From Pisolithus tinctorius (taxonomy: Eukaryota > Basidiomycota > Agaricomycetes > Boletales > Pisolithaceae), in NCBI GenBank assembly GCA_024663395.1, contig JANFAH010000152.1, positions 1 through 49,498 on the forward strand: 49,498 nt of DNA, read 5' to 3'. Numbering within the stretch: the stretch's first letter is position 1; the number at the start of each line of letters is the position of its first letter. The notes beneath the pieces are model-generated. The model was not told the DNA's origin and ran no database searches. It was given only the letters and a program-made list of their open reading frames with translations. The translations under genes and the position numbers were made by a program. Below, in pieces: positions 36,871 through 47,838 of this stretch.

Positions 36871-39300
36871 TTCCTGAGGAAGCCAGTCAGCGGTTTAACA
36901 GAGGGAATGTTGCTCTCTTGCCTCAGGATCCTTCTTCTCTGTCCAATGTCCTTCCGCCGACAGCGAGCGATTTGCGGGGGGCTGTGTGTGTGGTGTTTGC
37001 AGGTGGTACCTTTCGTCCCAGCGCAGATGCTTTGCGCAAATTCCCGCCTGTTCTCGTCTGTAAATCAAGGGTCAAGTGTATAATCGAGTGGTTGGTTTCT
37101 AACAATGAGTGGTATTCGAAGAATGGAATCACTTTCAGTGCGGAGAACCTGGCCGCATTGGTGAATGGCGAAGAAGATACAGGCGTTCTGCAAGGAGTTG
37201 AGATTACTCATCTTCGAGACAGCGATGAGTCAGTCGATGCCAGTGACGGTAGCGATTGGTCTGCAATTACTGCAGATCTCGTTACAGAAACGGTTGCATA
37301 TATTGATGGGGATCGTTCCGAGCGGTCGCGCCAGGCTATGAAAGCAACTGCACTGGCCCACGCTTTGGATCACAAGAGGTTTCTAGTCAGTCGTACTGGT
37401 TCTGAGTTGATGAATGACAACTTGCCTGCCTTTTTGACCGCAGTGTTCCCCCACCTCAATCCTTGGGGGATCGGTGGGTTTAACCATCCTGCTCGACGAC
37501 CTGAACAACACATTTCCTTCCAACGTCAATTGAAAAATTTGCTGCGACAAGTGGATTCGCCCTTCGCGCAAGACCCGAGTTTTCCTTTGTATGCTGGAAT
37601 ATTTTGCAGAAACGGGCGGCAAGTGAGAATGTGGCATTCTCCATACCGTCAGCACGATGCCACAGCCTTGTGAGTGACATTCATGAGGCTGAGTCCTTCA
37701 TAACATCTTTGGCCGAGAAATTGGAACGGGACCCAAGGGCGAAGGTCGAGACCGTTGGCGAAAGGGGCGCGCTCCGATTGTTTCGAGAGCTAAATGTAAT
37801 CTGTCGTTCATTGCCTGGTAGTGATGGGTACAAGCTATGTCGGCGCAACGAAATTCGCTCACTGACACGGCAACTGGGTACCCCTGCGTTTTTCCTAACT
37901 TTAAATCCGCATGACCTGACGAATGTTCTTGTCGCTCACTTTGGGGGTCTAGACGTATCTCTATGGTGCCAACTCGGGGCATATGAGTGGGCTGTCTTCG
38001 TCGCTTCCCATCCAGCCGCTGCGGCTAAGGCGTTCGACGTTCTCATCCAGGGTTTCATAGACGTCGTTATTAAATATAACAATGGCAGCGGTTTGTTTGG
38101 AAGATGTTCCGGATACTACGGTACGGTGGAGGCGCAGGGAAGAGGGACCCTTCACTGCCATATGTTGCTGTGGATTGATGGACATCCAAATCCGGAACGG
38201 TTGCGGTCGATGATGATGAATGACGAACGGTTTGAAGGTTTGCTCTTCCGCTGGTTGGAGGACGTTATCCGGTGTGAACTTCCTGGAACGACGATTGAGA
38301 GCATTGGAGATACAGGTTCATCAAAACCTGCACGAGCGAGGATGTGCCCGATCCTCGTTTACAGGAGCCACCTCAGATTGCCATGTGTGAGCAGAGTGTC
38401 TTCGAAGATGCATTTCATGAATTCGTCACGCGCCTTGCAATTCAGTGTAATTGGCATGAACATACCCCAACCTGTTTTAAACATCTTCGCCCCGGAGAGG
38501 AACCCCAAGATGAGAATTGTCGGATGCGAATTGATGGTTCCGTCCGCGCGCTGTCTTACCTCGATCCTGAGACACAATCTATCCTTCTTCGGCGACATCA
38601 TCCATGGATCAATAATTATAACGACGTTGTTTTATTCCTGTTGCAATGTAACATGGACATTAAGTTCATTGGGTCTGGTGCAGCAGCAAAAGCATTGACT
38701 TACTATGTCAGTGATTATATCACAAAAACGAATTACAAGTACACGTCGGTCTTCAGGCCATTCATGCAGCTATGGACAGTCATCGGAAACGTTTTATGGG
38801 TGATGTGGAGGCTTCTTCAACGGTGTGCGAACGAAACTTGCTGACAAAAGCTGTCAATGCTATGATGGGCAGGCGCGAGGTCTCCCACCAACAGGTTATG
38901 AGCTATTTAATCGGAGGTGGTGATTATTACACTAGCCATGAGTTCCGTACCGTACGATTTTATGAATTTATCGACATAGCGTTGCTGCATGAGCTTCACG
39001 TCGACGGTGATTGCGACTGCGGAGCACAAGCCGGTGCAGATTGTCCTGGAAATGTGTGTGGTTCGACGTGTATGGCACATGCGTCCGATGATACGCTGTC
39101 TGTGGTGTTGGAGCCTTTGGATTACACAATGCGTCCCACCATGGCACCTTTCGAGGAGATGCGCTTATGGCAGTTCTGGGAACAAACGCAAAAAGTTAAA
39201 CGGACCGGAAGCAATACAGACATGGCACTTGAAAAACGCACAGTGCATGAAAATGACGCGACGGGTTCAGCTGCCGAACGTCCAGCATATTGTGCAGATT
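36871..39300 (+). pseudogene. Helitron Rep (HUH endonuclease) region
   Basis: The rolling-circle initiator part. The Helitron_like_N block (36918-37605) has FPHLNPWGIGGFNHPARR. After a frame change near 37605 come FFLTLNPHDLTNVL and GTLHCHMLLWIDG, with the HUH metal ligands H-C-H at 38153-38161. After another change near 38330, YYVSDYITKTNYKY gives the paired Tyr motif (YVSDY, 38704-38718) that would cut and join DNA. Then, after a change near 38750, comes a Cys-rich insertion (CDCGAQAGADCPGNVCGSTC). Both catalytic motifs are intact, yet four frame changes split the domain. Confidence 0.8.
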
Positions 39301-41794
39301 TCGAGCGCCGTTCGCAGATCCCGCGCATCCGCAATTCAGTACTCATGAACTGTGTATGCGCAACACCTTTGTCGTGCCCGTTTTGCTAGGGGAATCGATT
39401 CCTTTGCCCCGCAAAGTTGACTGGCGCATGGAAGAGTTCTGCCGGGCAATGTTACTTCTCTTCTGTACGTGGCGAAAACCCTCCGATCTGCTCTGTGGTT
39501 ATTCATGTTGGACTGAAGCATTTGATGCTTACCACTTCGGAACTTCCGCCTCCAGCATAATATCGAACTTCCTCATTGAATTGGAGTGTAGGGATGCCAG
39601 GGATGTCGTGCGGGACGAGTATAATAAGAAGACGCCGCGGGGGAAAGACTCTTCTGATTTCCGGGTACAGAAAGCCAGTGGATTTGATGTAGAACTCTTA
39701 AAAGAAGCGCTCATTCTCGATTCGGACCTGGATCAAACGGACCAGCGTGAGTCCGAGTCCCAGCTTTCTGGAGATTTAGACGACCAGTCAGGCGCCATCC
39801 TCCCTCAGGACGAGTTGGACATCATTGCTGTGTCGCGGGCACTTCATGGGAATCCGAAGTGGCGTGAGCGTTCGAATACCTTCGATGGTCGAATCCTTGA
39901 AGTCAGTTTTGATATGGAAGATCAGATTTCTCTCCATAATACATACATGAATTCGCAGCGAAAGCGCAAACGACCTGAAAGATCTGCGGTTAGCGAGGAC
40001 ATCGACGTTGATGAGGCATCAACGAGTAGAAAGCGTCCTCGTACCTCTCTTGACAAGTGGTCTCCGTCCCTCGACGTCGGTACAGTGGAAAGTGCGCGCT
40101 CCGCTAATCAGGCCACGGCAAAGAACCTCGAACGAGAAACCTTCCTGTCACATATGATTTCAAAGTGGACACTTCAGAATAATGAAGAACAAAAACGCGC
40201 CTTTACGATAATAATCGAGCACATGTTGCGGGATGACCCGGAACAAATGTTGATGTTCATCACTGGTATCGGAGGATCCGGGAAAAGTCATCTCATACGG
40301 GCGATTGTGGATGCGTTTGCTCAACTCGGTCGCTCCCGAGAGATTCTGTTGAGTGCCCCGACAGGTAGTGCCGCATGCCTCATCGATGGTTTTACAATCC
40401 ACGCACTTACTCTAATGAATTCTCGAACTCAGGGAAAAGACAGACGACGCGGAGGGAATGTCGACATCGACGAGTTGCAGGAAATATGGCGAGACGTCAC
40501 GTATTTGGTTTTGGACGAAGTTTCGATGATTTCTGCAGAACTGCTCTCCGATATAGCAAACCGTATAAGTCTTGCGAAGACAGGAGATCCTGAGAGTAAA
40601 GATAAACCTTTTGGTGGTGTCAATGTCATCTTCGCTGGTGATATGGCCCAACTTCGGCCTGTGAGTGGTACTGCCTTGTATTCGCACGCCGTCGTAAATA
40701 ACTTAGCGAGATGTACCTTTGAAACTGTCAAAGCTCAACGGCGTTTATTTGGAGCCTTTCTATGGAGATCCCTGACTCATGTAGTTCAACTTGTCGAAAA
40801 CGAACGAGCAAGAGCAGATCCCACTTTTATTGAAATGCTTGGTCGGATCAGACTTGGAACAGCAACAACGTCGCCCGGCTCACCCCCCTCCGATTGGCAC
40901 TGTTTGCAACTGAGACTGCTTACCGAATTACGATCAAACTCGAAGGAAGATTTCCTACATTTCTCCGAGGCCCCAATTGTCTTTGGTGAACGTCGGCTGC
41001 GCGATCGTTGGAACAAAGAGATGGCGAAATCATTCGCTCGTGATACAGGTCAACCGTTCGAATATTGCTACGCAGAGCATTTCTGTGATGGGGAACATCT
41101 CACTGGAGAGGAGGACGAGCGGCTGGCAATGCTACGTCCGAAGGAATCCAAAGATATCCTTGGTCGACTCCCGCTCCTGCCGGGTATGCCGGTCATCATC
41201 ACGGAAAACCTTTGCGTTGCTGGAAAAGTTGTGAATGGTGCACGCGGGACAGTACGGGACATCGTATGCTCTGCAGTGAATGGAAAACGTGTCCTCAGGT
41301 GTGTTTACGTTTCTGTACCAGTCTACATTACAGTTGCCGGGAGAAGATGCACATATTGTTGCCATCTTTCCTCAAACATGTTCGTTCCCTTACATTACTG
41401 AGCATGTGGGAAGATTTCGAATCACCGCCGCCAGGTTCCCGTAGTGCCAGGGTGGGCTTTAACTGACTACAGGGCACAAGGCACTACCCTCGACAAAGTT
41501 ATCGTCGATTTGGCTAGCGCAAGAGGGGTACAACATGCATACGTCATGTTATCCCGCGCCCGTTCCCTTTCCAACCTTGCGATCTTATGGCCCTTCTCCG
41601 CTCACCGAACCCTCGGCCATTTGCAACACGATCTTCGCAATGAGTTACAACGCCTAGCAAACCTCGATACCGCCACAACCGTGACCTTCACCAAACGCCA
41701 TCTCTCCGTAACAGTGACGTCGACATGTACTTCGTCACAGATCGATGTATCTCCTGCTATTCCTGACACAGACGGCGACTCAACCCCGCTCTGA
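39290..41794 (+). pseudogene. Helitron PIF1-family DNA helicase region
   Basis: The helicase that unwinds the transposon strand. One frame is open for over 2.1 kb (39290-41401). It shows the linker with a basic SRKRPRTSLDKW stretch, Walker A GIGGSGKSH (40265-40290), Walker B LVLDEVSM (about 40505-40530), FAGDMAQLRPV and MPVIITEN. The last motifs, LTDYRAQGTTLDKVIVDLAS and YVMLSRARSLSNLAIL, are in another frame (41444-41794, stop 41792-41794), reached by changes near 41322 and 41440. The first about 50 nt overlap the preceding frame. The long clean stretch makes pervasive base-calling error less likely. Confidence 0.85.
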
Positions 41795-41925
41795 CGTCGT
41801 TGCCTACATCACGTCAACTTTTACACACCTAGGCGCATGTATCCCGAATTTCCTTTACTCAGCATAAAAGACAACCGCTGATTTAAAATCAAGTGCTCGC
41901 ACAATCTACATACCCCATTCCCCCC

Positions 41926-43012
41926 ATGTCTTTCTTACCGTCTCCAGGTCACTTACTCGGCGCTGACCTATGGACGGGCGATTTGCAGACTATCATCCAA
42001 AACCACATGCCCGATCATGAGCTCCAGCTGTGGGAACGTTTCCCCAGCTCCCTTTCCCAAATGATCGAATGGGCAACTATTGCCCAACATCCCAGCGCTC
42101 CTGACCGTAGACGCTCTCACATGCTCGTCTACAAAACCTTACCCGTTCCCGAACCCTGTAACGTGTTGTTCCCGGTGTCTGTACGCATCTACAGATTCCT
42201 CGACAAATTTTGCGTTGGTGATTTCGGAAATTGGAACGGGTCAGCATTCAAAACATCCCCTCGTCACTAATGTTGACCACGCTCACAGTGACTGCGCGAG
42301 GGCAGCGTACGCTGTTCAAAGCCTATCAATCAGCAGCATGGGTAACACGGCTGCGTGGCAGAATCAAGTTGAACACTTGAATCTAGCAGCAACCTTTGCC
42401 AGCCGCGTTCTGAAAATACCACTCCTATCCATTCAATTTCGACACCACCTACATATGCAAAGAAAGGTCTTTACCAAGGTATTCCCGTCCTCGTCTTTTG
42501 CTCCACTTTCATTTCAAAACACTGAAATTATGCCCAAGTGCCTGTCGGATTTGGAAGAATCTCGGGCGCAGCACGTTACCCGGAATGCCACAGCTCAAAA
42601 TGTCCGCGTTCCAAGCCTTCCGGAGCCCCCTTGGGAATGGAACGGGCCACTCGAGATTCTAGAAATGCAAGGGGACGGAAGCATAACAGCGATTCACGAA
42701 GTTCTGCTATCCCGCGGTGATTTCGTCGAGATCGACGCAGAATTCGATCTCGTCGTTATTCGAACTCATGCCACCCAGACCCACTTACGCGTCTTCTTGA
42801 CGTGCAAACAAATCCTGCGCCTGCAGTCCACCGGTCCTTCACAGGCTTGTAACCCTCACTCCAACTTAAGACGAATTATTAACAGTGTGCCACAGCCTAC
42901 CGGAACTCCAATAGCGACATCCACCCCAAAAGAGATCAGACGCATGCGAACCAACCAATCTACTAAAGAGGTCCCGGATGTTGCCCATCAGAACCAACTA
43001 TGCGCGAGCTGA
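41926..43012 (+). pseudogene. Unrecognised ORF downstream of the Helitron helicase
   Basis: The ORF starts MSFLPSPGHLLGADLWTGDL, with a GCATAAAAGACA TATA-like element at about 41862-41873, 55-60 nt upstream. The frame changes between about 42230 and 42260 and then runs open to 43012. The second part contains PPWEWNGPLEILEMQGDG and LLSRGDFVEIDAEFDLVVIR, a beta-rich stretch that could be an OB-like fold, but that is a guess. Joined length is about 360 residues. It is co-oriented with the Helitron and only 131 nt after its last stop. I do not recognise the family. Confidence 0.45.
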
Positions 43013-43139
43013 ATTCCGCGTCGACTTCACAGTTGATCAGCCGCCGTTCCACAACATTCCAGGCAACTTCACCACCCTTGTAACCTAACAAAATCTCCAC
43101 ATTACATTACGTCTTGCCGTGTAAACGTTAAAGACCACT

Positions 43140-43303
43140 TAGAATCATAGAGTTCGTCTTCGCTATAATGATCACATAACATACTATCCTTCACACATTT
43201 TCTCGAATCACTACGATTGGCATAGAACCATGATATTCATTTTCGCTGTAATGATTATTATAACATACTATTCTTAACGCATCCTCTCGAATCACGGTGA
43301 AGG
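43140..43303 (+). repeat. Two-copy tandem repeat, about 82-nt unit
   Basis: Copies at about 43140-43221 and 43223-43303 share TAGAA-CAT, TTCGCT-TAATGAT, ATAACATACTAT-CTT and CTCGAATCAC blocks. The tandem lies in the gap between two downstream ORFs. Confidence 0.65.
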
Positions 43304-43470
43304 TCTGCATCCACCTCCACCCTATATGATCACCGGACCAACGTGAAAATTCTTCTTCCACAGGTTCACCGTCTCCCCAATATCTACCGTCCCCAACGAT
43401 TCTTTTCTGGGGAGAGAGTGTGGTCCTTGTAAGCATTCCTACCTTACACTCCCTCCCGTCATCCTCCACG

Positions 43471-43734
43471 ATGGGTCCTAAACGTGACGCCTCTCAAAAT
43501 AAAGATGTATCCCCTCCCAAACGAATGCGAACAGCTGCCACCTCTCTGGCTACTCCAGCCTCAATGTCCGATGAGCCGGCTGTTCCCCAGACTGAATCGC
43601 CAACTACCGTAAGTACTACAACATCCATCGCCTCCCATCCTGTCCCTGGCGAGCCTCCCTCGAGCGAGGAACCTGACCCTACATCCACGCCCTCGAGGCA
43701 CCCTCCCAAGCACAAGCACCTCTATTACTACTGA
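43471..43734 (+). CDS. Small Ser/Thr/Pro-rich ORF with a basic motif
   Basis: 87 codons from an ATG in CACGATGGG. The start is basic (MGPKRDASQ, then PPKRMR, a nuclear-localisation-like patch), and the rest is Ser/Thr/Pro-rich low complexity. The frame after the stop also looks Pro/Ser-rich up to about 43855, so the ORF may once have been longer. No domain is recognisable; it belongs to the co-oriented run after the Helitron. Confidence 0.35.
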   Translation: MGPKRDASQNKDVSPPKRMRTAATSLATPASMSDEPAVPQTESPTTVSTTTSIASHPVPGEPPSSEEPDPTSTPSRHPPKHKHLYYY

Positions 43735-43974
43735 TGGGCCCATGTCCCACCAATCCCCGCCTCCCAATCACAGGACACTGCTGCCCCCTCGCAAGATTTG
43801 TCTTCTGACAATGCTCTTCACGCTTCGACAACGATCACAGGGACCATCGCGCGTTAGGCCCTGCCCCTGAACCTTGTCACTTTGACCACGATCGCGTATC
43901 TACCTGTCCAGAGCCATTGCTAAAGTAAGTGTCTACAGATACCCCCAACCATCGCCTACTAATGATTTCCAACA

Positions 43975-44333
43975 ATGCCCCCCTTTCAATACATTAAGCG
44001 CATCAAAATACTCTCCACATATTGCAACAGTGACGCCAACACCTTTGGGCTCGGACGCATCTTACCCACCGCGACCTGGGGGACGACGGACCCCTATGAA
44101 GACCACAGCAAAGTGCTCTGCAATCCGAGCACAAACGAACCCATCAACATTTGGCTTCTCAGACATATCACCAGCACGTGGTTCATGAAAAACGGCGCAC
44201 CGGACAGTCAGTGCTCTATCACAATCCTTTCACTGTCGTCAAAGCTAGGGCAATACGCAAACCGATTACTGTCGGAATTCTCTTCCCCAAAACTACGTTC
44301 GTTCTCCCCCATCTAAATTTGAACAAACCTTAA
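43975..44333 (+). pseudogene. Unrecognised small ORF with one frame change
   Basis: It starts MPPFQYIKRIKILSTYCNSD and includes CNPSTNEPINIW. Near 44212 the sensible reading moves to the next frame (VLYHNPFTVVKARAIRKPIT), ending at a stop at 44331-44333; joined length is about 119 residues. The second half looks as protein-like as the first, so one small indel is likely. Function unknown; co-oriented with the Helitron. Confidence 0.4.
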
Positions 44334-44526
44334 CATTCGTCGTCACTGTGAACAGCTATAAATGAACACGACCGTGGCCTTCTCCGTACTGTCCGCTGGC
44401 AGAGCCCGAAGAACGGTGGTACCGTATGTCTATTAACAAATAACCCCCAACCCTTTTTCATCCCGATCCCAGCCCATTCTTTTCAGCTCAATTTATGACG
44501 CTCGTGAAATACTTAAAAGCAAAAGT

Positions 44527-44745
44527 ATGATGACCAAACTCAACATTTCCTACCTCCAAAAACGCGCACTTGTCTTGCTAGAAATGCATCTTAATCGTTA
44601 TCGTCAAAAGGATGAGAATGGACGTTGGAGCATTTCCAAAGCACAATTCGAACTCGAGGCCGTTTACCTCCTTCAAGATCCGTATTACCTCAATCCAGAA
44701 CAGAGCAATGAAAGTGGAGTTGAAATCGCGGATCTCGCAATTTAA
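44527..44745 (+). CDS. Unrecognised small ORF, 72 aa
   Basis: An uninterrupted small ORF, charged and helical in appearance (RALVLLEMHLNRYRQKDENG). A CTATAAATG element lies about 170 nt upstream (44354-44362). No family recognised. It is a member of the co-oriented ORF run. Confidence 0.35.
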   Translation: MMTKLNISYLQKRALVLLEMHLNRYRQKDENGRWSISKAQFELEAVYLLQDPYYLNPEQSNESGVEIADLAI

Positions 44746-45038
44746 AAGTTCCTAGTGCACATTTCATCATTAACTGACTTTTTGGTTTCTCTCACTCTAT
44801 GTTTTTACAACGGACTGTCTTTCGACAATGGCCTCGAACGTTGCACCGTCATAGACAATCTTCCACCCCCCTTAACATACATCATTTCCCTCCTTTCCAA
44901 ATTTGTAATCGCATCTCGACCTCTCCATAATGTCACCGTCGTCATCTTCGTCGGGGTAAATCCCCGGCTACCTCGTCATCACCCGCGCTGACCTCACCGT
45001 CTTTCAATCGCGATATAGACAATAAATATATAGCAGAG

Positions 45039-45399
45039 ATGTTAATCTCGCAAACCCCATCAGTCCTCATGACATCAGTTCTCGCCTTCTATCTCTCCCT
45101 GCATGAAAGCAGCGGACAACGCGTTGTATCATTTAAAAGCCTCGATAACGACATCGAAATTTTAGTACAAAACAACGTCTTCCCTGTCGACAGTACGCTC
45201 TGTGAGACCAATGTCCACGTAAAAGACTACCACTTCCACATCATTTTTGATCGTCGTCACCGACCAGCGTTCTCAAGCGTCGTATCTATTCATTCGCATT
45301 GGCCCCCACGGCCATCCCGTCCACATTTGGCCTGAAAACGACTTAGATCCCATACTAGACGCCCTCACATTGTATTTCAATTCCCTCCTCCCCCTTTAA
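45039..45399 (+). pseudogene. Unrecognised small ORF with one frame change
   Basis: It starts MLISQTPSVLMTSVLAFYLS, with AATAAATATATAG directly upstream. The first frame is sensible to about 45275 (VHVKDYHFHIIFDRRHR). After a frame change the reading IRIGPHGHPVHIWPENDLDP continues to the TAA at 45397-45399. Function unknown. Confidence 0.4.
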
Positions 45400-45757
45400 T
45401 AGCATCTGATCTAAGCCCAGATTAAACAATCTGATCCCAAGCCATCCCTCAGAGCGAGCAACTCCAACAGATTTAACACCAATTAGTGTACGGATAGGAC
45501 CCTCTCCGCAACGACACTTTCTTTCTTTCTACGCACTTCGGCTCTAGACCGACATTTTCCCCTTTTAGATTGATATTGCGATGTGACGTTTCTACACATT
45601 TGTAAAACCCCGAAAGGAATTGTCGATTCTCGATTGTCAAATTTACTTTTCAATAGCATTACTCAAACCCCTGACCACCCCGCTGACCCCTATACCAGCC
45701 TATGACGACATCAAGATTCTTGACATAAAATGAACGCGAGAGACATATCGCCCAACG

Positions 45758-46787
45758 GTGTTCAACATGTTGACTGCTGCCCCTCCAACGTGCGAATTCC
45801 CTCTCTTCACCCACGTCAACCTCTTACAACTCGTGCTCGAGCATTGCGATATCAGAGACTTACTAAGCTTCGCTGCAATGTCAACCACCAATGCTAAACG
45901 CATCAGGTGGTATCTACAACACCGTCTGCGAACTACGTGCAGCCCTTTCTTCCCTAACCCTGAAGTGACTACCAACATACTTTCGGCATGCGATGCCGTT
46001 GTATCCGGATCCGCAGCGCTTCGTATGGTACTCCCTGCCAACGCATGCAACTGGGCAACCTCAGACCTCGACATATATGTCTCTCGGAACAACCGCACGC
46101 AACTCTACAACCTCCTCAATAAACATAACTACAACATTGTTTGAGCGCAACACCGATGACAGTGACTACTCCCCCTCCACCATCTTTACAGTCACCACCT
46201 TCGGAAACGGCCAAAGACTCATCGACGTCATCGTCTCCAAAACTACATCAGCTCTCTCTCCCATTTTTCAATTCCATTCAACTGCCGTCATGAATTTCTT
46301 CACCGCCGACTCCCTATTCTGCGCCTACCCCTCGCTAACCCTACGCCACCGCGCCATGATCAACACTGCCAGCCTTCACGAACGTACCTTCTCTCCAAGT
46401 CACATCCGCGCTCTCCTTAAATACAAGTCCCGTGGCTTTCGTTTCATTGCCTGCGAAGAGACCCATCATCCCCCATTCGCTTGCAGATCACACGTACACT
46501 CCCTAAACGACCGTGGATGGTTATCACTCGACTTCGTGAGCGTTCCCCGTCGTCATGCCCAACCCGTAGCCACCTTCTATCGCTTGGGAATCGTCGACAC
46601 CATCTGGACACTTGGAGGGCAGGTCTGTGGATCTACGTCACTATGCGTTCCTCCCGTCCTCCACATCATCGACCAAAACTCGTATGCCATTATTACCCCA
46701 TCCTATAGCAACATCTCATGCCCCTCCACAGCTCTGTCATCTTCCACCACACCTAGAAATCCCCAACCCGTGCAACGCTTAGACTGA
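45758..46787 (+). pseudogene. F-box-like plus nucleotidyltransferase-like protein, one frameshift
   Basis: About 343 codons from an ATG at 45758. Residues about 18-50 (LLQLVLEHCDIRDLLSFAAM) resemble an F-box, the adaptor helix bundle of SCF ubiquitin ligases. Next comes VVSGSAALRMVLP followed by SDLDIYVS, which resembles the GS...DxD signature of the polymerase-beta nucleotidyltransferase fold, though the spacing of 17 is longer than usual. After IV at about 46142 one surplus T in GTTTG shifts the frame. The reading resumes with FERNTDDSDYSPSTIFTVTT and IDVIVSK, FQFHSTAVMNFFTADSLFC, a pattern I associate with a mushroom-specific protein group. It closes the co-oriented run and is cut off from its downstream region by an LTR at 46879. 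Activity is not established. Confidence 0.55.
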
Positions 46788-46878
46788 CTTTCTTCACCCA
46801 ACAGACATTCCTCACTTACTTCCATATCGAGTTTTAAATTTCACTCAGACATCCTTCCACTTGCTTCCATGTTGACTT

Positions 46879-47800
46879 TGTAATTTAGAAGTGTCCCCAT
46901 CCTGCACTGAATTTATAAAATGCGATAAGGTAGACATCACGTGCTTGTCCGAATGCGTCCAGGGGCGCCGGAGGGCTTTGGTATATACCTTATATACTTA
47001 TTGCCGCCTGGGTCGTACTGCAAGGTACGAGTTAGTGGACGAAGACTGGCATGGATTGATAGGTACCAAACGGGAGGGCTGGTTGTAACCAGGTACTAGG
47101 GGGGCTAGACCTGCAGTACATATGAATCATATGACAGCAAGTGCTTGTGCAACCCCTAAGGGTGCAAACTTAGATTCTCATTTAAAAGGAAATTGTGCAG
47201 CACTGAGCATTCTTACTGGCCAAAGTTGAAATACCTTGGAATGCAAGGCTTACTGAACATCAAGGGAAAAGGATGTCCTGATCTCATGCTGTATAGTTCC
47301 TACTAACCTCAAACTGAAAGCTAAAAACATTCAATTCCCACTTGATGGTCAGTTGTGTTACACTTGACCAAAGTCAAGACGGGAGAGCTCAAACACAGTC
47401 TTAGGTTTCTACTGAGCAACAGCTGCAGTAACCTTCATAAATGACGAAGGATTTGGACAACACTGGTGAGAGTGATCCAGGTTAGGGATACTGAGGGTGA
47501 AGTTCTGAGGAATGCTGCATATGATTGAGCAGCTCAAGTCTGGGTTTCCAGGACTTGAGCCAGAAGTCTAAATACTACAAGGAAACAGACCATGAGGCAT
47601 CCATGTGTAACAAGGTAACTATGCCATTGGTTGAACAATGATGACACATGTCCTAAGCATGTGGTGAGTGAGTAACGCTAATGGTGGAAACAGAGAGCTG
47701 TTGGAACAGAGAGAAGATGGCTCGAAAAGGAAAAGTGTCCAATGGATCAAACACAAGGTAAACATACAGCAAAAGGAAAAGATAGGGGTGAAACATAACA
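46879..47800 (-). repeat. Candidate 3' LTR of a Ty3/gypsy element
   Basis: On the minus strand it begins TGTTATGTTTCACC at 47800, directly after a purine tract (AGAAGGGGGG, 47803-47812), and is proposed to end ...AAATTACA at 46879, so the ends are TGT/ACA. An AGTATATAAGG TATA-like motif (minus strand, about 46989-46999) sits about 110 nt before the end, where a U3/R border would be. Length is 922 nt. The partner LTR is outside the window, so the ends are not confirmed. Confidence 0.5.
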
Positions 47801-47838
47801 TTACCCCCCTTCTAAGCATTGAAGTCTCTGACTTTAAC

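Larger units (their letters stand above)
35729..41794 (+). mobile_element. Helitron, autonomous type but decayed (Rep + PIF1 helicase)
   Basis: A rolling-circle transposon coding region: N-terminal domain, Cys-rich region, HUH-type Rep nuclease and PIF1-like helicase in the canonical order on one strand. It is split by one in-frame stop and at least eight frame changes, so it should not make a working transposase. Termini are not identified; co-oriented ORFs continue to 46787, so the element may be longer than given. Confidence 0.85.

Noticed and set aside
47079..47099. Hairpin CTGGTT-GT-AACCAG followed by CTAG as a Helitron 3' end
   Set aside because: The hairpin-to-CTAG spacing is only 3 nt and no T follows. 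The site falls inside the candidate gypsy LTR, which has its own TATA box and ends further left.
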